Assembly (NCBI GenBank): GCA_965116945.1
Contig: OZ220734.1
Coordinates: 2,933,410-2,997,409 of the forward strand
DNA from: Plut-88900 sp965116945
Lineage (GTDB): Bacteria > Chloroflexota > Dehalococcoidia > Plut-88900
Reading direction: 5' to 3'
DNA length: 64,000 nt
The notes under the pieces were generated by a model, which saw only the letters and a program-made list of their open reading frames with translations, made no database searches and was not told the DNA's origin. The number at the start of each line of letters is the position of its first letter. Position 1 is the stretch's first letter. Shown in pieces: positions 17,037 through 25,952 of the stretch. The position numbers and the translations under genes were made by a program.

Positions 17037-18014
17037 CTAGATGACCTGGTTGTAGAGGGCGGGTTGTCCTGAGGTGAGCCGGGTCACGTTTTCCAGGAGA
17101 ATGTCTATAACATTGTCCTCATAGGCTTGTGTCTCGCCGCCGGAGTGCGGCGTCAGCACAACGTTGTCCATGTCCCAAAGAGGGCTGTCGTCCGCTAGTG
17201 GCTCCTGCCCAACAACATCCAGCCCCGCCCCGGCGATTACGCCGCCCTTGAGGGCCTCGATCAAGGCTTGTTCATCCACGCACCCGCCCCGAGCCATGTT
17301 TATCAGGTAGGAGGTGAGTTTCATCCGGGAGAGTGAGTCGGCGTTTATTATGTTTCGGGTCTGGCCGTTGAGGGAACAGGTTAAGACCAGGACATCTGAA
17401 TTCGCGAGCAGTTCGTCGACCTTGTCCGGGGTAACAACCTTGTCAGCGGGGCCCTCGGCGGTGGCGGGATCGCGCTTCGTGGCAAGCACCGTCATGTCGA
17501 AGGCCTTGGCAATTTTGGCCACCCGAGACCCAATCGCGCCCATCCCAACTATGCCCAGGGTCTTGCCGGCAAGCTCGTCCTCACGCTTTGGAATCTCGGA
17601 GATCATTCCTCGCCAGAAGTGGTCGCTCTGATGGCGCGCTCCCGACTTCAGGTGTCGAGTCAAGGACAGTATCAGGGAGAAAGTATGCTCGCTGACAGCG
17701 TTTTTGTTTACGCCGCTGGCATTGGCGAGCCTGACGCCTCGGGAGCGCAGCTCGTCCAGGGGGAACTGGTCGTAGCCGGCGCCTATGGACTGGATGAAGC
17801 GAAGGTTGGGAGTGCTTGCGAGAATGTCGTTCTGCCATAGACCGGATATGACCAGGACGTCGAGTTCCGAGCCCTGCGCCACAAGGGAGTCGTAGTCCCA
17901 GACTTGGAAACTGGATATGCCCGTATCACGTTTCTTGAAGGTTTCGTCGAGGGCGTAGGCCACATGGGCAAAGCAGATTCGTAGGGAGTCTTTATAGGGA
18001 AATGGGCTTGTCAT
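17037..18014 (-). CDS. D-2-hydroxyacid dehydrogenase (NAD-binding)
   Basis: 325 residues. The catalytic domain of the D-isomer 2-hydroxyacid dehydrogenase family surrounds a Rossmann domain with GIVGMGAIGSRVAKIA (GxGxxG). The expected catalytic residues are visible: R in NMARGG, E in VVGQEPL and H in LTPHSGG. It would interconvert a 2-hydroxy acid and a 2-oxo acid with NAD(P)H. ATG 18014 is chosen with AAGGA about 10 nt upstream; an in-frame ATG at 18047 is possible. It is convergent with the NIPSNAP operon across a shared terminator. Confidence 0.88.
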   Translation of the reverse strand: MTSPFPYKDSLRICFAHVAYALDETFKKRDTGISSFQVWDYDSLVAQGSELDVLVISGLWQNDILASTPNLRFIQSIGAGYDQFPLDELRSRGVRLANASGVNKNAVSEHTFSLILSLTRHLKSGARHQSDHFWRGMISEIPKREDELAGKTLGIVGMGAIGSRVAKIAKAFDMTVLATKRDPATAEGPADKVVTPDKVDELLANSDVLVLTCSLNGQTRNIINADSLSRMKLTSYLINMARGGCVDEQALIEALKGGVIAGAGLDVVGQEPLADDSPLWDMDNVVLTPHSGGETQAYEDNVIDILLENVTRLTSGQPALYNQVI

Positions 18015-18066
18015 TGTGGGGTTTTCCTTTATATGCCCGGTTCTCATTCAGGTAGTAAGGCCATGG

Positions 18067-18696
18067 CTAAGTCTGGTCTTCATTCATCCGGTCGCGTCTC
18101 TCCATAAGGGTCTCATGTTGGTATTTCCACTGTCTTATCCCTTGTCTCATGTGGCTCTTGCCCACCTTTTGCGTTAGCGTGGTTAAGGCGTAACGCTCAT
18201 CTTTATACAAAACCCCAGTTTGACCGTCCGCAACTTCGCATTGGATATCTTGATCATCCACCAGCGTCAACTTCTCTCCAATTGGTATGTCAAGACTGTC
18301 AAAAGTAGCTATATCCCGCTTGTCCTTCTTTTGGACAGTTGTATCGATTGACGCCGAGTCTTCCTTGGACAGTTTGGGCGCGAAATCTGTAAGGTTCTTT
18401 TTCTCGTACGTTTCTAACACCAAGACAACGCGCCACGGTTCAACTTCGTAGAACTCCCCTCTCCAATGTCTCTTGGCAGGATGAAAGACCTCATGGAGAA
18501 GTCTCTCGACTTTATCGATGTCATCCACAAGGGAAGCTCGATAGCAGGTATAGGGTAGCGGAACACTGGTATTAAGTTCCTTTATACGTTCATCCAAAGG
18601 CCTTTTAGTCTTGCCTATTTTTATTACCGAAGACTCGAAAGCTGCATTTTCCAGAATATAGATAGTCCCCTGCTTCGATGTGTCTTGGCTTGTCAT
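18067..18696 (-). CDS. GIY-YIG (T5orf172-like) nuclease-like protein with C-terminal RAMA-like domain
   Basis: 209 residues. The N-terminal 90 residues match the T5orf172 branch of the GIY-YIG fold: TIYILEN, IKIGKTKRPLDERIKELN, VERLLHEVFHP and GEFYEV. Residues about 132-190 (DIPIGEKLTLVDD...CEVADGQTGVLYKDERYALTTLTQKV) resemble the RAMA domain found next to DNA adenine methylases and restriction enzymes. The gene is A/T-richer than its neighbours and sits between unrelated metabolic genes, which suggests transfer. Nuclease activity is inferred from family only. Confidence 0.72.
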   Translation of the reverse strand: MTSQDTSKQGTIYILENAAFESSVIKIGKTKRPLDERIKELNTSVPLPYTCYRASLVDDIDKVERLLHEVFHPAKRHWRGEFYEVEPWRVVLVLETYEKKNLTDFAPKLSKEDSASIDTTVQKKDKRDIATFDSLDIPIGEKLTLVDDQDIQCEVADGQTGVLYKDERYALTTLTQKVGKSHMRQGIRQWKYQHETLMERRDRMNEDQT

Positions 18697-18752
18697 TGTG
18701 AAACCTTAGTGCTTTGCGTTGTCGAGTGAGTAGAACGCCTAATCCCGCTCCC

Positions 18753-19514
18753 TCAGAACCAGCTGACACCCTTTTGATAGCCGCCTGAAATGTGCAGGGC
18801 GGTGCCCGATACCCATCTTGAAGCCGGGCTTGCGAGATACCTCACGGCTTCCCCGATGTCTCTCGGAGCCCCTAGTCCCAGGGGGTATTCGGCAGTCTTG
18901 CCTTCGTCCTCTTCTTTAGACCATCCGAACTCTTTGGAACGCACAAGGCCGGGAGTCACTGCATTAACGCGGACACCCTTGTCGGCAACGTGGGCTGAGA
19001 AGGCCATGGTCAGGCCCAATACACCGGCCTTGGACGTATTGTAGGCGGGGGACATGCCTTTTGACCCTATGCGCGCCGACTGGGAGCTGATGTTTACTAT
19101 CGCCCCGCTGCCCGCCTTGAGCATCGGTTGGAGCACGGCCTTGGAACAGTAGAAGACCCCGCTAAGGTTGACGTCTATAACCCGGGTCCACTCCTCATCG
19201 GGGAGGTCCCAGGCGCTGCCGTCCGGGGCGTCGATACCGGCATCGTTGACTAGGATGTCCAGGCGTCCGAAGGTGCGCAAGGCAAGGTCAACGAGTAAGT
19301 GCGCCTCAGCGGAATGGCTTGTATCCATCCGCATATAAGTAGCCTTTCCGCCAAACTCCTTGACCATGCGAACGGTCTCCGAGGAGTCGAGCAAATCTCC
19401 TATGACAATGGAGGCGCCTGCCTCGGCGAGGACCAGGGCGATGCCTCGGCCTATGCCTCGGGCGCCTCCGGTGACTATGGCAACCTGGTTATCGAGTCTC
19501 GTTGCGTCTGGCAT
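18753..19514 (-). CDS. SDR family NAD(P)-dependent oxidoreductase
   Basis: 253 residues, classical SDR. TGGARGIG at 15-22 is the cofactor loop, VNDAGID is the NNAG-equivalent, and ISSQSA...YNTSKAG holds the catalytic Ser, Tyr and Lys. It is separated by only 8 nt from the upstream CaiB/BaiF gene on the same strand, so it probably acts in the same acyl-CoA pathway, for example on a 3-hydroxyacyl-CoA. It is a different subfamily from the SDR at 14823. Confidence 0.9.
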   Translation of the reverse strand: MPDATRLDNQVAIVTGGARGIGRGIALVLAEAGASIVIGDLLDSSETVRMVKEFGGKATYMRMDTSHSAEAHLLVDLALRTFGRLDILVNDAGIDAPDGSAWDLPDEEWTRVIDVNLSGVFYCSKAVLQPMLKAGSGAIVNISSQSARIGSKGMSPAYNTSKAGVLGLTMAFSAHVADKGVRVNAVTPGLVRSKEFGWSKEEDEGKTAEYPLGLGAPRDIGEAVRYLASPASRWVSGTALHISGGYQKGVSWF

Positions 19515-19522
19515 GGCGTTTC

Positions 19523-20770
19523 CTAGGTTATCCCTTCTTCGCTGAGGGAAGCTATCTCATCTGATGTGAGGCCGAGCAGCCTGGAGTAGACCATTTCGTT
19601 ATCGTGCCCGAGACCCACCGATCCCCGCCAAATCTTACCCGGTGTTTCCGAAAACTTAGGCACTATGCCCGTGCCTTTCACCTTCCGGCCAAGCTGAACA
19701 TCCTCCCATTCCACGTGCATTTGCCGCATCTCGTAGTGGGGATCGTTGGCGGTGTCATCGGGAGTCATGATGGGACAGCAGGCAACCTGGGCCTCGTTCA
19801 TAGTCTCGACTATCTGGTCGACTGTACGCTCCTCGGCCCAGGCCCGGATTATCGCGTCAAATTCCAGCCCCTCAGGCGTGTACACTCCTTGGTGGGCCTT
19901 GCGCCACTTCTCCTCCTTGGGGTCGAGACCCAGGACCTCGCATACTCTGTCGTAAGGAGTGCCCACGGCGGCGATGATGACCCATCCGTCCTTAGCCCGA
20001 AAAACGTCATAGGGTTGGAATAGGCCTGCCTTATTCCCGGATCGGCCCCGATTCAATCCCATTTCGTAGTATGCAACCATGGTGCCCGCCAGAATCTTGT
20101 GGATCGCCTCGTACTGGGCAAGGTCAATGACTTGTCCCTGGCCCGTGCGCTGGGCGTGTATGTAACCGGCCAGAGATGACCATAAACAGAAACCCGCGGT
20201 AATGTAGTCGGCGGTCCAGGGTACGGCGCGGACAGGGGGCTCCGGGTCGGCGAAACCGGTGAGATGCATCATGCCTCCGAAACCCTGGCCAATGAAGTCG
20301 TAGGAGGCGCGGCCAAGGTAGTCTGGATGGCCGGTCTGCCCGTATCCCGAGACATGACAGATCACTATTTTAGGGTTGGCCTTGAGGACTTCCTCGTCGG
20401 TGATTCCCCAGCGCTTGTACGCTCCGGGCTTGGAGGACTCCATCCAGATATCTGACTGGGCAATGAGCTGCAGGAACAGTTCCTTGCCCCGTGGCTTGCT
20501 GAGGTCCAGAGTGACGTGGAACATGTTTCGTCGCTCCTGCACCCAGGCGCTGGCGGCTTTGACGCCGTCCGGGCCTTCCAGGGGGAATTCCAGGTTTCGC
20601 CACACAAGGTCGCCCTCGCCGGGACGTTCCACCTGGATAACCTCGGCGCCCATTTCTGCGGCGAGAAGGGCGGCGAAAGGTTGGGCAATGATGGTACCAC
20701 TGGACAAAATCTTTACGCCCTGCAGAGGCCCGAATACCTCCGGAACGAGGGGGGCTGTATCGGCGGTCAT
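19523..20770 (-). CDS. CaiB/BaiF family CoA-transferase
   Basis: 415 residues, full length for family III CoA-transferases. Typical features are LQGVKILSSGTIIAQPFAA, MGAEVIQVERPGEGD, LDLSKPRGKELFLQLI, a likely active-site Asp in YDFIGQGFGG (the region that holds the catalytic Asp in this family), and GQGQVIDLAQYEA. It moves CoA between carboxylic acids. It lies between the SDR (8 nt) and the acyl-CoA ligase (49 nt) on the minus strand, and GGGAGGAAG precedes the ATG. Substrate acid unknown. Confidence 0.92.
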   Translation of the reverse strand: MTADTAPLVPEVFGPLQGVKILSSGTIIAQPFAALLAAEMGAEVIQVERPGEGDLVWRNLEFPLEGPDGVKAASAWVQERRNMFHVTLDLSKPRGKELFLQLIAQSDIWMESSKPGAYKRWGITDEEVLKANPKIVICHVSGYGQTGHPDYLGRASYDFIGQGFGGMMHLTGFADPEPPVRAVPWTADYITAGFCLWSSLAGYIHAQRTGQGQVIDLAQYEAIHKILAGTMVAYYEMGLNRGRSGNKAGLFQPYDVFRAKDGWVIIAAVGTPYDRVCEVLGLDPKEEKWRKAHQGVYTPEGLEFDAIIRAWAEERTVDQIVETMNEAQVACCPIMTPDDTANDPHYEMRQMHVEWEDVQLGRKVKGTGIVPKFSETPGKIWRGSVGLGHDNEMVYSRLLGLTSDEIASLSEEGIT

Positions 20771-20819
20771 GTCTTCCTCCCGGTTGGAGTGGAGCGATTA
20801 TAAGCCTGATAGCGGGACA

Positions 20820-22475
20820 CTATGTGAAATTGGAGTAGCGTTCTAGCTCGCGTTCCCGGAGCTCAACACGGCGGATCTTGCCGCTGATGGTCTTGGGAAG
20901 TTCGGTTACGAACTCTATCTCGCGGGGGTATTTGTAGGGGGCGGTGGATTGCTTTACATGGTCCTGGAGGCTCACCACCAGCTCGTCGGAGGGGATGTGG
21001 CCCGGGGAAAGGATGACGAAGGCCTTGACTATGTCCCCGCGCACGGGATGCGGACTTGCAACGACTGCCGACTCCGCAACTGCCGGATGCTCGATAAGCG
21101 CGCTCTCCACTTCAAAGGGGCCGATGCGGTAACCGGCTGAGATGATGACGTCGTCAGCGCGGCCCACGAAATAATAGTAGCCGTTCTCGTCTTTGTAGGC
21201 TTTGTCACCCGTGAAGTACCAATCGCCCTGGAAGACCCCGCGCGTGGTTTCCTCGTTGCGCCAGTACTCCTGGAAGAGTCCTACGGGGCGGTCAGGTTTA
21301 ACGCGCACGGCTATCTGCCCTTCCTCTCCGGGCGGAAGCTCGACACCTTTTTCGCTGACAATGGACACCTGGAAGCCGGGTGTGGGTTTACCCATGGAGC
21401 CGGGAATGACCGGCAGGCAACGGTAGTTGCCTACTAGGAGGACGGACTCAGTCTGTCCGTAGCCGTCATATATGGTGAGGCCCGTGCCGTCCTGCCACTG
21501 CTTGATGACTTCCGGGTTGAGAGGCTCGCCGGCGCTGGTGCAGTGGCGCAGGCCGGACAGGTCATACCTGGCGAGGTCCTCAAGGACCAGGAGTCTGTAA
21601 ACGGTAGGAGGCGCACAGAACGACGTGACGCCGAACTTGCCGAGAATATTCAAGGTGACTCTAGGGTCGAAGCGGCCCTTGGCGTCGTGTTGCAGGACAG
21701 CTGCACCCTGGGTCCACTGTCCGAACAGCTTGCCGTAGGCGGTCTTGGCCCAGCCGGTGTCTGAAATCGTCCATTGGAGGTCGGTGGAGCGGAGGTCGTG
21801 CCAGTATTTGGCGGTTATTACATGGGCTATGCCATAGGACGCCTGGGTGTGCAGGACCATTTTCGGGTAGCCCACGGTCCCCGACGTGAAATAGAGCATC
21901 AGTGGGTCGTCACTGCGGGTTGGCTCCACCTTATCAAGGTGGGGCGAGGCCTGCGCCATTTCGTCATCGTAAGACAGCCAGCCCGTCCTGGAGCCTCGCG
22001 TCGTCATTAGCACTTTGAGAGAGGGGCATTGTCCGGCGACCTGGTCAACCTTTGAGGCATTGTCAACGTCCGTAACGGCTATAGCTGCATCCGAAGCGTT
22101 TATGCGGTACTCGATGTCCTTTGGAGTACACATTGTCGTGGCAGGCATAGGCAGTACACCGAGTTTGATCATGCCTAGCAGTGCGATGTACCACTCGGGG
22201 GTGCGGGGGAGCATGAGGAAGGCGCGATCACCCTTCTTTAGGCCTTGTCCTCTAAGGATATTGGCAAAGCGGTTGGACTGGACCTTGAGGTCCCAGAAGG
22301 AGTGACGCTCGGCGGTCGCGCCGTCGGAGTCCACGGTAAGGAGAGCAAGTTTCGTGCGGTCTTCGGCCCACTTGTCGACTACGTCAAAAGCGAAGTTGTA
22401 GAACTCGGGCACGTTCAGCTGGAAGGAGTTGCACGTCTCTTCGTAGTTCTCCATGTTCATGGTAGATTCGTCCAC
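20820..22475 (-). CDS. Acyl-CoA synthetase (medium-chain/ACSM-like AMP-dependent ligase)
   Basis: 551 residues of the ANL superfamily. Visible motifs are LYFTSGTVGYPKMV (P-loop A3; the usual second G of TSGTTG is replaced by V-G), YDGYGQTESVL (A5), YFTGDKAYKDENGYYYFVGRADDVI (A7-A8 hinge) and a C-terminal PKTISGKIRRVELR holding the catalytic Lys. It activates a carboxylic acid to its acyl-CoA through an acyl-adenylate. GTG 22475 is the start, with AGGAGGG upstream. The neighbouring CoA-transferase, SDR and LLM oxidoreductase suggest one degradation operon. Confidence 0.92.
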   Translation of the reverse strand: MDESTMNMENYEETCNSFQLNVPEFYNFAFDVVDKWAEDRTKLALLTVDSDGATAERHSFWDLKVQSNRFANILRGQGLKKGDRAFLMLPRTPEWYIALLGMIKLGVLPMPATTMCTPKDIEYRINASDAAIAVTDVDNASKVDQVAGQCPSLKVLMTTRGSRTGWLSYDDEMAQASPHLDKVEPTRSDDPLMLYFTSGTVGYPKMVLHTQASYGIAHVITAKYWHDLRSTDLQWTISDTGWAKTAYGKLFGQWTQGAAVLQHDAKGRFDPRVTLNILGKFGVTSFCAPPTVYRLLVLEDLARYDLSGLRHCTSAGEPLNPEVIKQWQDGTGLTIYDGYGQTESVLLVGNYRCLPVIPGSMGKPTPGFQVSIVSEKGVELPPGEEGQIAVRVKPDRPVGLFQEYWRNEETTRGVFQGDWYFTGDKAYKDENGYYYFVGRADDVIISAGYRIGPFEVESALIEHPAVAESAVVASPHPVRGDIVKAFVILSPGHIPSDELVVSLQDHVKQSTAPYKYPREIEFVTELPKTISGKIRRVELRERELERYSNFT

Positions 22476-22545
22476 GAGGTCCCTCCTCTCCCTGCGTTGC
22501 CGCTATTGTTTCCAAAGACGCGCAGCAGGCGGTGTGCAGGTATAG

Positions 22546-23502
22546 CTACAGGCTCTTGTTGATTTCGCTCAGGGCGGCCACCGTGCGCTCCCGGGAGACG
22601 ACAGGGTCGGGGCCCGGGGTGACTATGGAGGCATACACCTCGTTGGCGCCGTCGTCGAAGAGTGCCTGTACTTGGGAGGCTATTGCGTTCTGGTCGCCGT
22701 AGAATGTAAAGGAGTCGATGAGTTCGTCTGAAAGGCCCGAGGCCCTGCTCACTCCGGGGAAGCCTGCGGCGGCAAACATATTGATGTAGTACTCCGCAGA
22801 CGCGAAGTAAGTGAAGTCCTGCCGGACGGCGTCCCGCACTTCGTCAACGTCATCGTGGAGGCAGGTGACGAAGTGGGCGATGAGGGGTGGTGTAGGGCGG
22901 CTCGCATTACTCGCGCCTTCCCTGAGGGCCGGCAGGGCATAGTCCCGAAGGTAGGGTGGAGGGCAGAGCCAGCTAATCGCTCCGTCTGCGACTTCACCGC
23001 ATGCCCGGAAAGCCCCTGTCCCAAGAGCTGAGCCGATCACAGGGACATCGCTGATAGGCGCGCCGATACTGGCATTGGCCCGGTACTGGCTTCCCTGGAA
23101 GTCCACCGCCCCTGTTTGTAGCAATGACCTGGCGACCTGGATGAATTCACGCATGTTTGTAACGGGGCGTCGGAAGTCTGCGCCGTATGTCTTGATCATT
23201 CCGCCCTTGCCGCTGGGCCCGACCCCGAAGCGGAGCCTGCCCGGGGCAAGGCTGGCGATTACCTGGATCTGCTGTACGGAATAGACGGGGTGTTGGCCCC
23301 AGGTAGGGGTGATGGCAGTACCCATCTTAATCGTGTCGGTGATGGCGGCTGCGGCGGAGAAGATGGTGAGGGCGTCGGCGCCCGGGGCCCCGGTCGTGAG
23401 CCACACAGCGGGGATGCCCGCATCTTCCAGGCCTTTGATGCCGCCCACGATGGTCCGCGGGTCTCCGGGGACATTTACTATTCCGACGTTTCTCTCAGAC
23501 AT
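22546..23502 (-). CDS. LLM class (F420/FMN) oxidoreductase
   Basis: 318 residues, luciferase-like fold, paralogous to 2883-3824 (shared GTAITPTWGQHP, SLAPGRLRFGVGPSG and the WLCPPPYLRDYALPALREGA segment). It is first in the run LLM - acyl-CoA ligase - CoA-transferase - SDR. ATG 23502 is preferred, with AGGAG 6 nt upstream; an in-frame ATG at 23571 would add 23 unmatched residues. Cofactor (F420 or FMN) and substrate cannot be decided here. Confidence 0.86.
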   Translation of the reverse strand: MSERNVGIVNVPGDPRTIVGGIKGLEDAGIPAVWLTTGAPGADALTIFSAAAAITDTIKMGTAITPTWGQHPVYSVQQIQVIASLAPGRLRFGVGPSGKGGMIKTYGADFRRPVTNMREFIQVARSLLQTGAVDFQGSQYRANASIGAPISDVPVIGSALGTGAFRACGEVADGAISWLCPPPYLRDYALPALREGASNASRPTPPLIAHFVTCLHDDVDEVRDAVRQDFTYFASAEYYINMFAAAGFPGVSRASGLSDELIDSFTFYGDQNAIASQVQALFDDGANEVYASIVTPGPDPVVSRERTVAALSEINKSL

Positions 23503-23665
23503 TGGGTTCTCCTGGGAAGTTGGGATGCTTTGCCATATTAGCAGGGGAGAGGTTAGGGGTGGTAGTCCCACCCTGTTTCCACGGTTCCTGGATAACTGCT
23601 AACATGTCAGCGGATTTTGGGCCTGACTTGGGCCTTGTTTACATCGCAACAACGGGAGAAAGATA

Positions 23666-25570
23666 GTGGTAGAGCAGAGACAGATCGACCACCTGCTGCA
23701 GGAGACCGGCGAGATAGATCCGCCGGCGCACCTGGTGGAAAACGCCAACATCCAGGACTACGAGACCGAGTATCGGCGCTCCACGGAAGACCCTGAGGGA
23801 TTCTGGTCGGAGATTGCGTCGGAGCTGGACTGGTTCAAGCCCTGGACCCGGGTCTTCGAATGGGACTACCCCAACTTCAAGTGGTTCCCGGACGGCGAGT
23901 GCAACATTACCTACAATTGCCTTGACCGGCACCTGTCCGATGGACGTAAGAACAAGGCCGCGTTCATATGGCTGGGGGAGGATGGCTCGGAGAAGGTGCT
24001 GACGTACGGTCGGCTGACACAGTTGGTGAACCGGATGGCCAACGGGCTGAGGGGCCTCGGGGTGGGTAAGGGAGACCGGGTGGTAATCTACATGCCTCTC
24101 ACGCCGGAGGGGGTTATCTCCATGCTGGCCTGCGCACGGGTCGGGGCGGTGCACAGCGTAGTGTATGCGGGTTTCAGCGTCGGGGCGCTGCGGCAGAGAA
24201 TCCTGGATGCGGAGGCGAAAGTGGTCATCACGGCGGACTACGGGTACCGTCGAGGCAAGCCCATCGATCTGAAGGAGATTAGCGACGAGGCATCGAAGGA
24301 TATCGACCACCTGAAGCACATCATTGCTTGGCGTCGGGAGACGAAAGACGTGGCGCTGAAGGAGAAAGAGGTCGACTTCGACGACTTGCTGGCCAGCGGG
24401 GGTGTTGAGTGCGAGGCCGAGGTGATGAATGCAGAAGACCCGCTGTTCATACTCTACACCAGCGGCACGACGGGCAAGCCCAAGGGTGTGCAGCACGTCC
24501 ACGGCGGGTTCATGGTCGGGACGTACTACCACTTCCGTTCTTTCTGGGACATGAAGGAAGATGACGTCTACTGGTGCACCTCGGATATCGGGTGGGTAGT
24601 CGGGCACAGCTACATCGTATATGCGCCGCTTCTCTACGGCGCGACGACAGTGTTCCGCGAAGGCGCACCCGACTACCCCGACCCAAGCGCTTTCTACGAG
24701 GTAATCGAAAAATACGGCGTGAACGTGATGTTCACCGCGCCCACGGTACTGAGGATGTTGATGCGCTATGGCGAGCAGCACGCCGAGGGTTACGATCTCA
24801 GCACGCTGCGCCTGCTGACCTGTGCAGGAGAACCCCTGAACCCCGAGGCTCAGCGCTGGGCCTACGAGCACCTCTGCGGCAACGGCAAGTGGGGATACAT
24901 CGTAGATAACTGGTGGCAGACGGAGACGGGGGGGCCGTGTCTCGGGACTATGCCGATTATGAAGGTCAAGCCGGGAAGAGTGGGAAGGCCATTGCCGGGT
25001 GTAGAGATGGATATCGTGGACAGGGAGGGTGTGCCGATAACGGAGCCGGACAAGGGCGGTATGCTTGTCATCAAGCGGCCCTTCCCGAGCTTCTTCCGCA
25101 CGGTCTACGGAGACCCGTCCAGGTTCGAGAAGGACTGGACTACGATTCCCGGCGTCTACTTCTCCGGCGACGTGGCACTGAGGGATGCTGACAACTACTA
25201 CATGGTGGTGGGTAGGGCGGACGACGTGCTGAACGTGGCAGGCCACCGGATTGGGTCGGCGGAGGTGGAGAGTGCGCTGGTATCACACCCGGCTGTAGCG
25301 GAGGCGGCGGTAATCGGGAAGCCGGATGAGATAAAGGGAGAGCAGATCAAGGGGTTTGTGACGCTGCGCGCAGGTGAGTCCGGATCGGATGAGATGGTGA
25401 AGTCGCTGAAACTGCACGTAAGGAAGGAACTCGGTCCGATAGCGGTACCTACGGAAATAGACTTCACGCCGGTACTGCCGAAGACGAGGTCGGGTAAGAT
25501 CATGCGCCGGCTGTTGAAAGCGCAGGAGTTAGGGCTCGACCCCGGAGATATCACTACACTGGAGGACTAG
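23666..25570 (+). CDS. Acetyl-CoA synthetase-like AMP-forming acyl-CoA ligase
   Basis: 634 residues, matching the length of acetate/propionate-CoA ligases. It has an N-terminal ACAS_N domain (FWSEIASELDWFKPWTRVF), LYTSGTTGKPKGV (ATP-binding), DNWWQTETGG (a hallmark of Acs), YFSGD...DNYYMVVGRADDVLNVAGHRI and the C-terminal RSGKIMRRLL whose Lys is catalytic and acetylation-controlled in Acs. GTG 23666 is the likely start. It converts acetate or a similar short acid to its CoA ester. It is divergent from the LLM operon at 23502. Confidence 0.92.
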   Translation: MVEQRQIDHLLQETGEIDPPAHLVENANIQDYETEYRRSTEDPEGFWSEIASELDWFKPWTRVFEWDYPNFKWFPDGECNITYNCLDRHLSDGRKNKAAFIWLGEDGSEKVLTYGRLTQLVNRMANGLRGLGVGKGDRVVIYMPLTPEGVISMLACARVGAVHSVVYAGFSVGALRQRILDAEAKVVITADYGYRRGKPIDLKEISDEASKDIDHLKHIIAWRRETKDVALKEKEVDFDDLLASGGVECEAEVMNAEDPLFILYTSGTTGKPKGVQHVHGGFMVGTYYHFRSFWDMKEDDVYWCTSDIGWVVGHSYIVYAPLLYGATTVFREGAPDYPDPSAFYEVIEKYGVNVMFTAPTVLRMLMRYGEQHAEGYDLSTLRLLTCAGEPLNPEAQRWAYEHLCGNGKWGYIVDNWWQTETGGPCLGTMPIMKVKPGRVGRPLPGVEMDIVDREGVPITEPDKGGMLVIKRPFPSFFRTVYGDPSRFEKDWTTIPGVYFSGDVALRDADNYYMVVGRADDVLNVAGHRIGSAEVESALVSHPAVAEAAVIGKPDEIKGEQIKGFVTLRAGESGSDEMVKSLKLHVRKELGPIAVPTEIDFTPVLPKTRSGKIMRRLLKAQELGLDPGDITTLED

Positions 25571-25691
25571 GGAGACATTCGTTAAGGCAATCAGTCTATC
25601 TAACGGGGATAAAACCATCAGCACTCCATCCAGTCCGGAACAGTCGGGATCTGCCGGCGAGAATCCAGCTCGGCAAGGGCCGAAACCCGAC

Positions 25692-25949
25692 GTGCCCCTG
25701 GACCGCACCGCCCCCGAGTACAGCCATTCCCAACTGCTGGAATTGACCAGGTGGGTGCTATCGGACAACGTACCTCGCACGGATGATGAACTGAGAGAAG
25801 AGCTAATGAATGAACTGGGGCTCCGACGCCGGGGCCTGCGCATGAACCTGTACCTGAATACGGCAATATCCAACGCCCGACGGGAGGCCGCGAAGGCCCA
25901 GGAGTCGGGCGGAGGGGAATCCGGGGAAGCCCCAGGGAGCAAGGAGTAG
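25692..25949 (+). CDS. Small hypothetical protein with winged-helix-like segment
   Basis: 85 residues from GTG 25692. Residues about 14-60 (LLELTRWVLS....RTDDELREELMNELGLRRRGLRMNLYLNTAI) resemble the small helical domain often found at the end of restriction/helicase proteins (the DUF3320-type pattern 'elGf.R.G.ri...l..AI'), but this is weak. The C-terminus is a low-complexity Glu/Gly tail. It is 3 nt upstream of the ThuA gene, whose Shine-Dalgarno (AAGGAG) lies in its last codons, so the two are coupled. Confidence 0.6.
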   Translation: MPLDRTAPEYSHSQLLELTRWVLSDNVPRTDDELREELMNELGLRRRGLRMNLYLNTAISNARREAAKAQESGGGESGEAPGSKE

Positions 25950-25952
25950 AAG

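Noticed and set aside
23639..25246. Long minus-strand open frame of about 535 codons opposite the acetyl-CoA synthetase-like gene
   Set aside because: It lies wholly antisense to a gene with clear Acs motifs and shows His/Val/Arg-rich composition without any domain. It is a by-product of high GC codon use.
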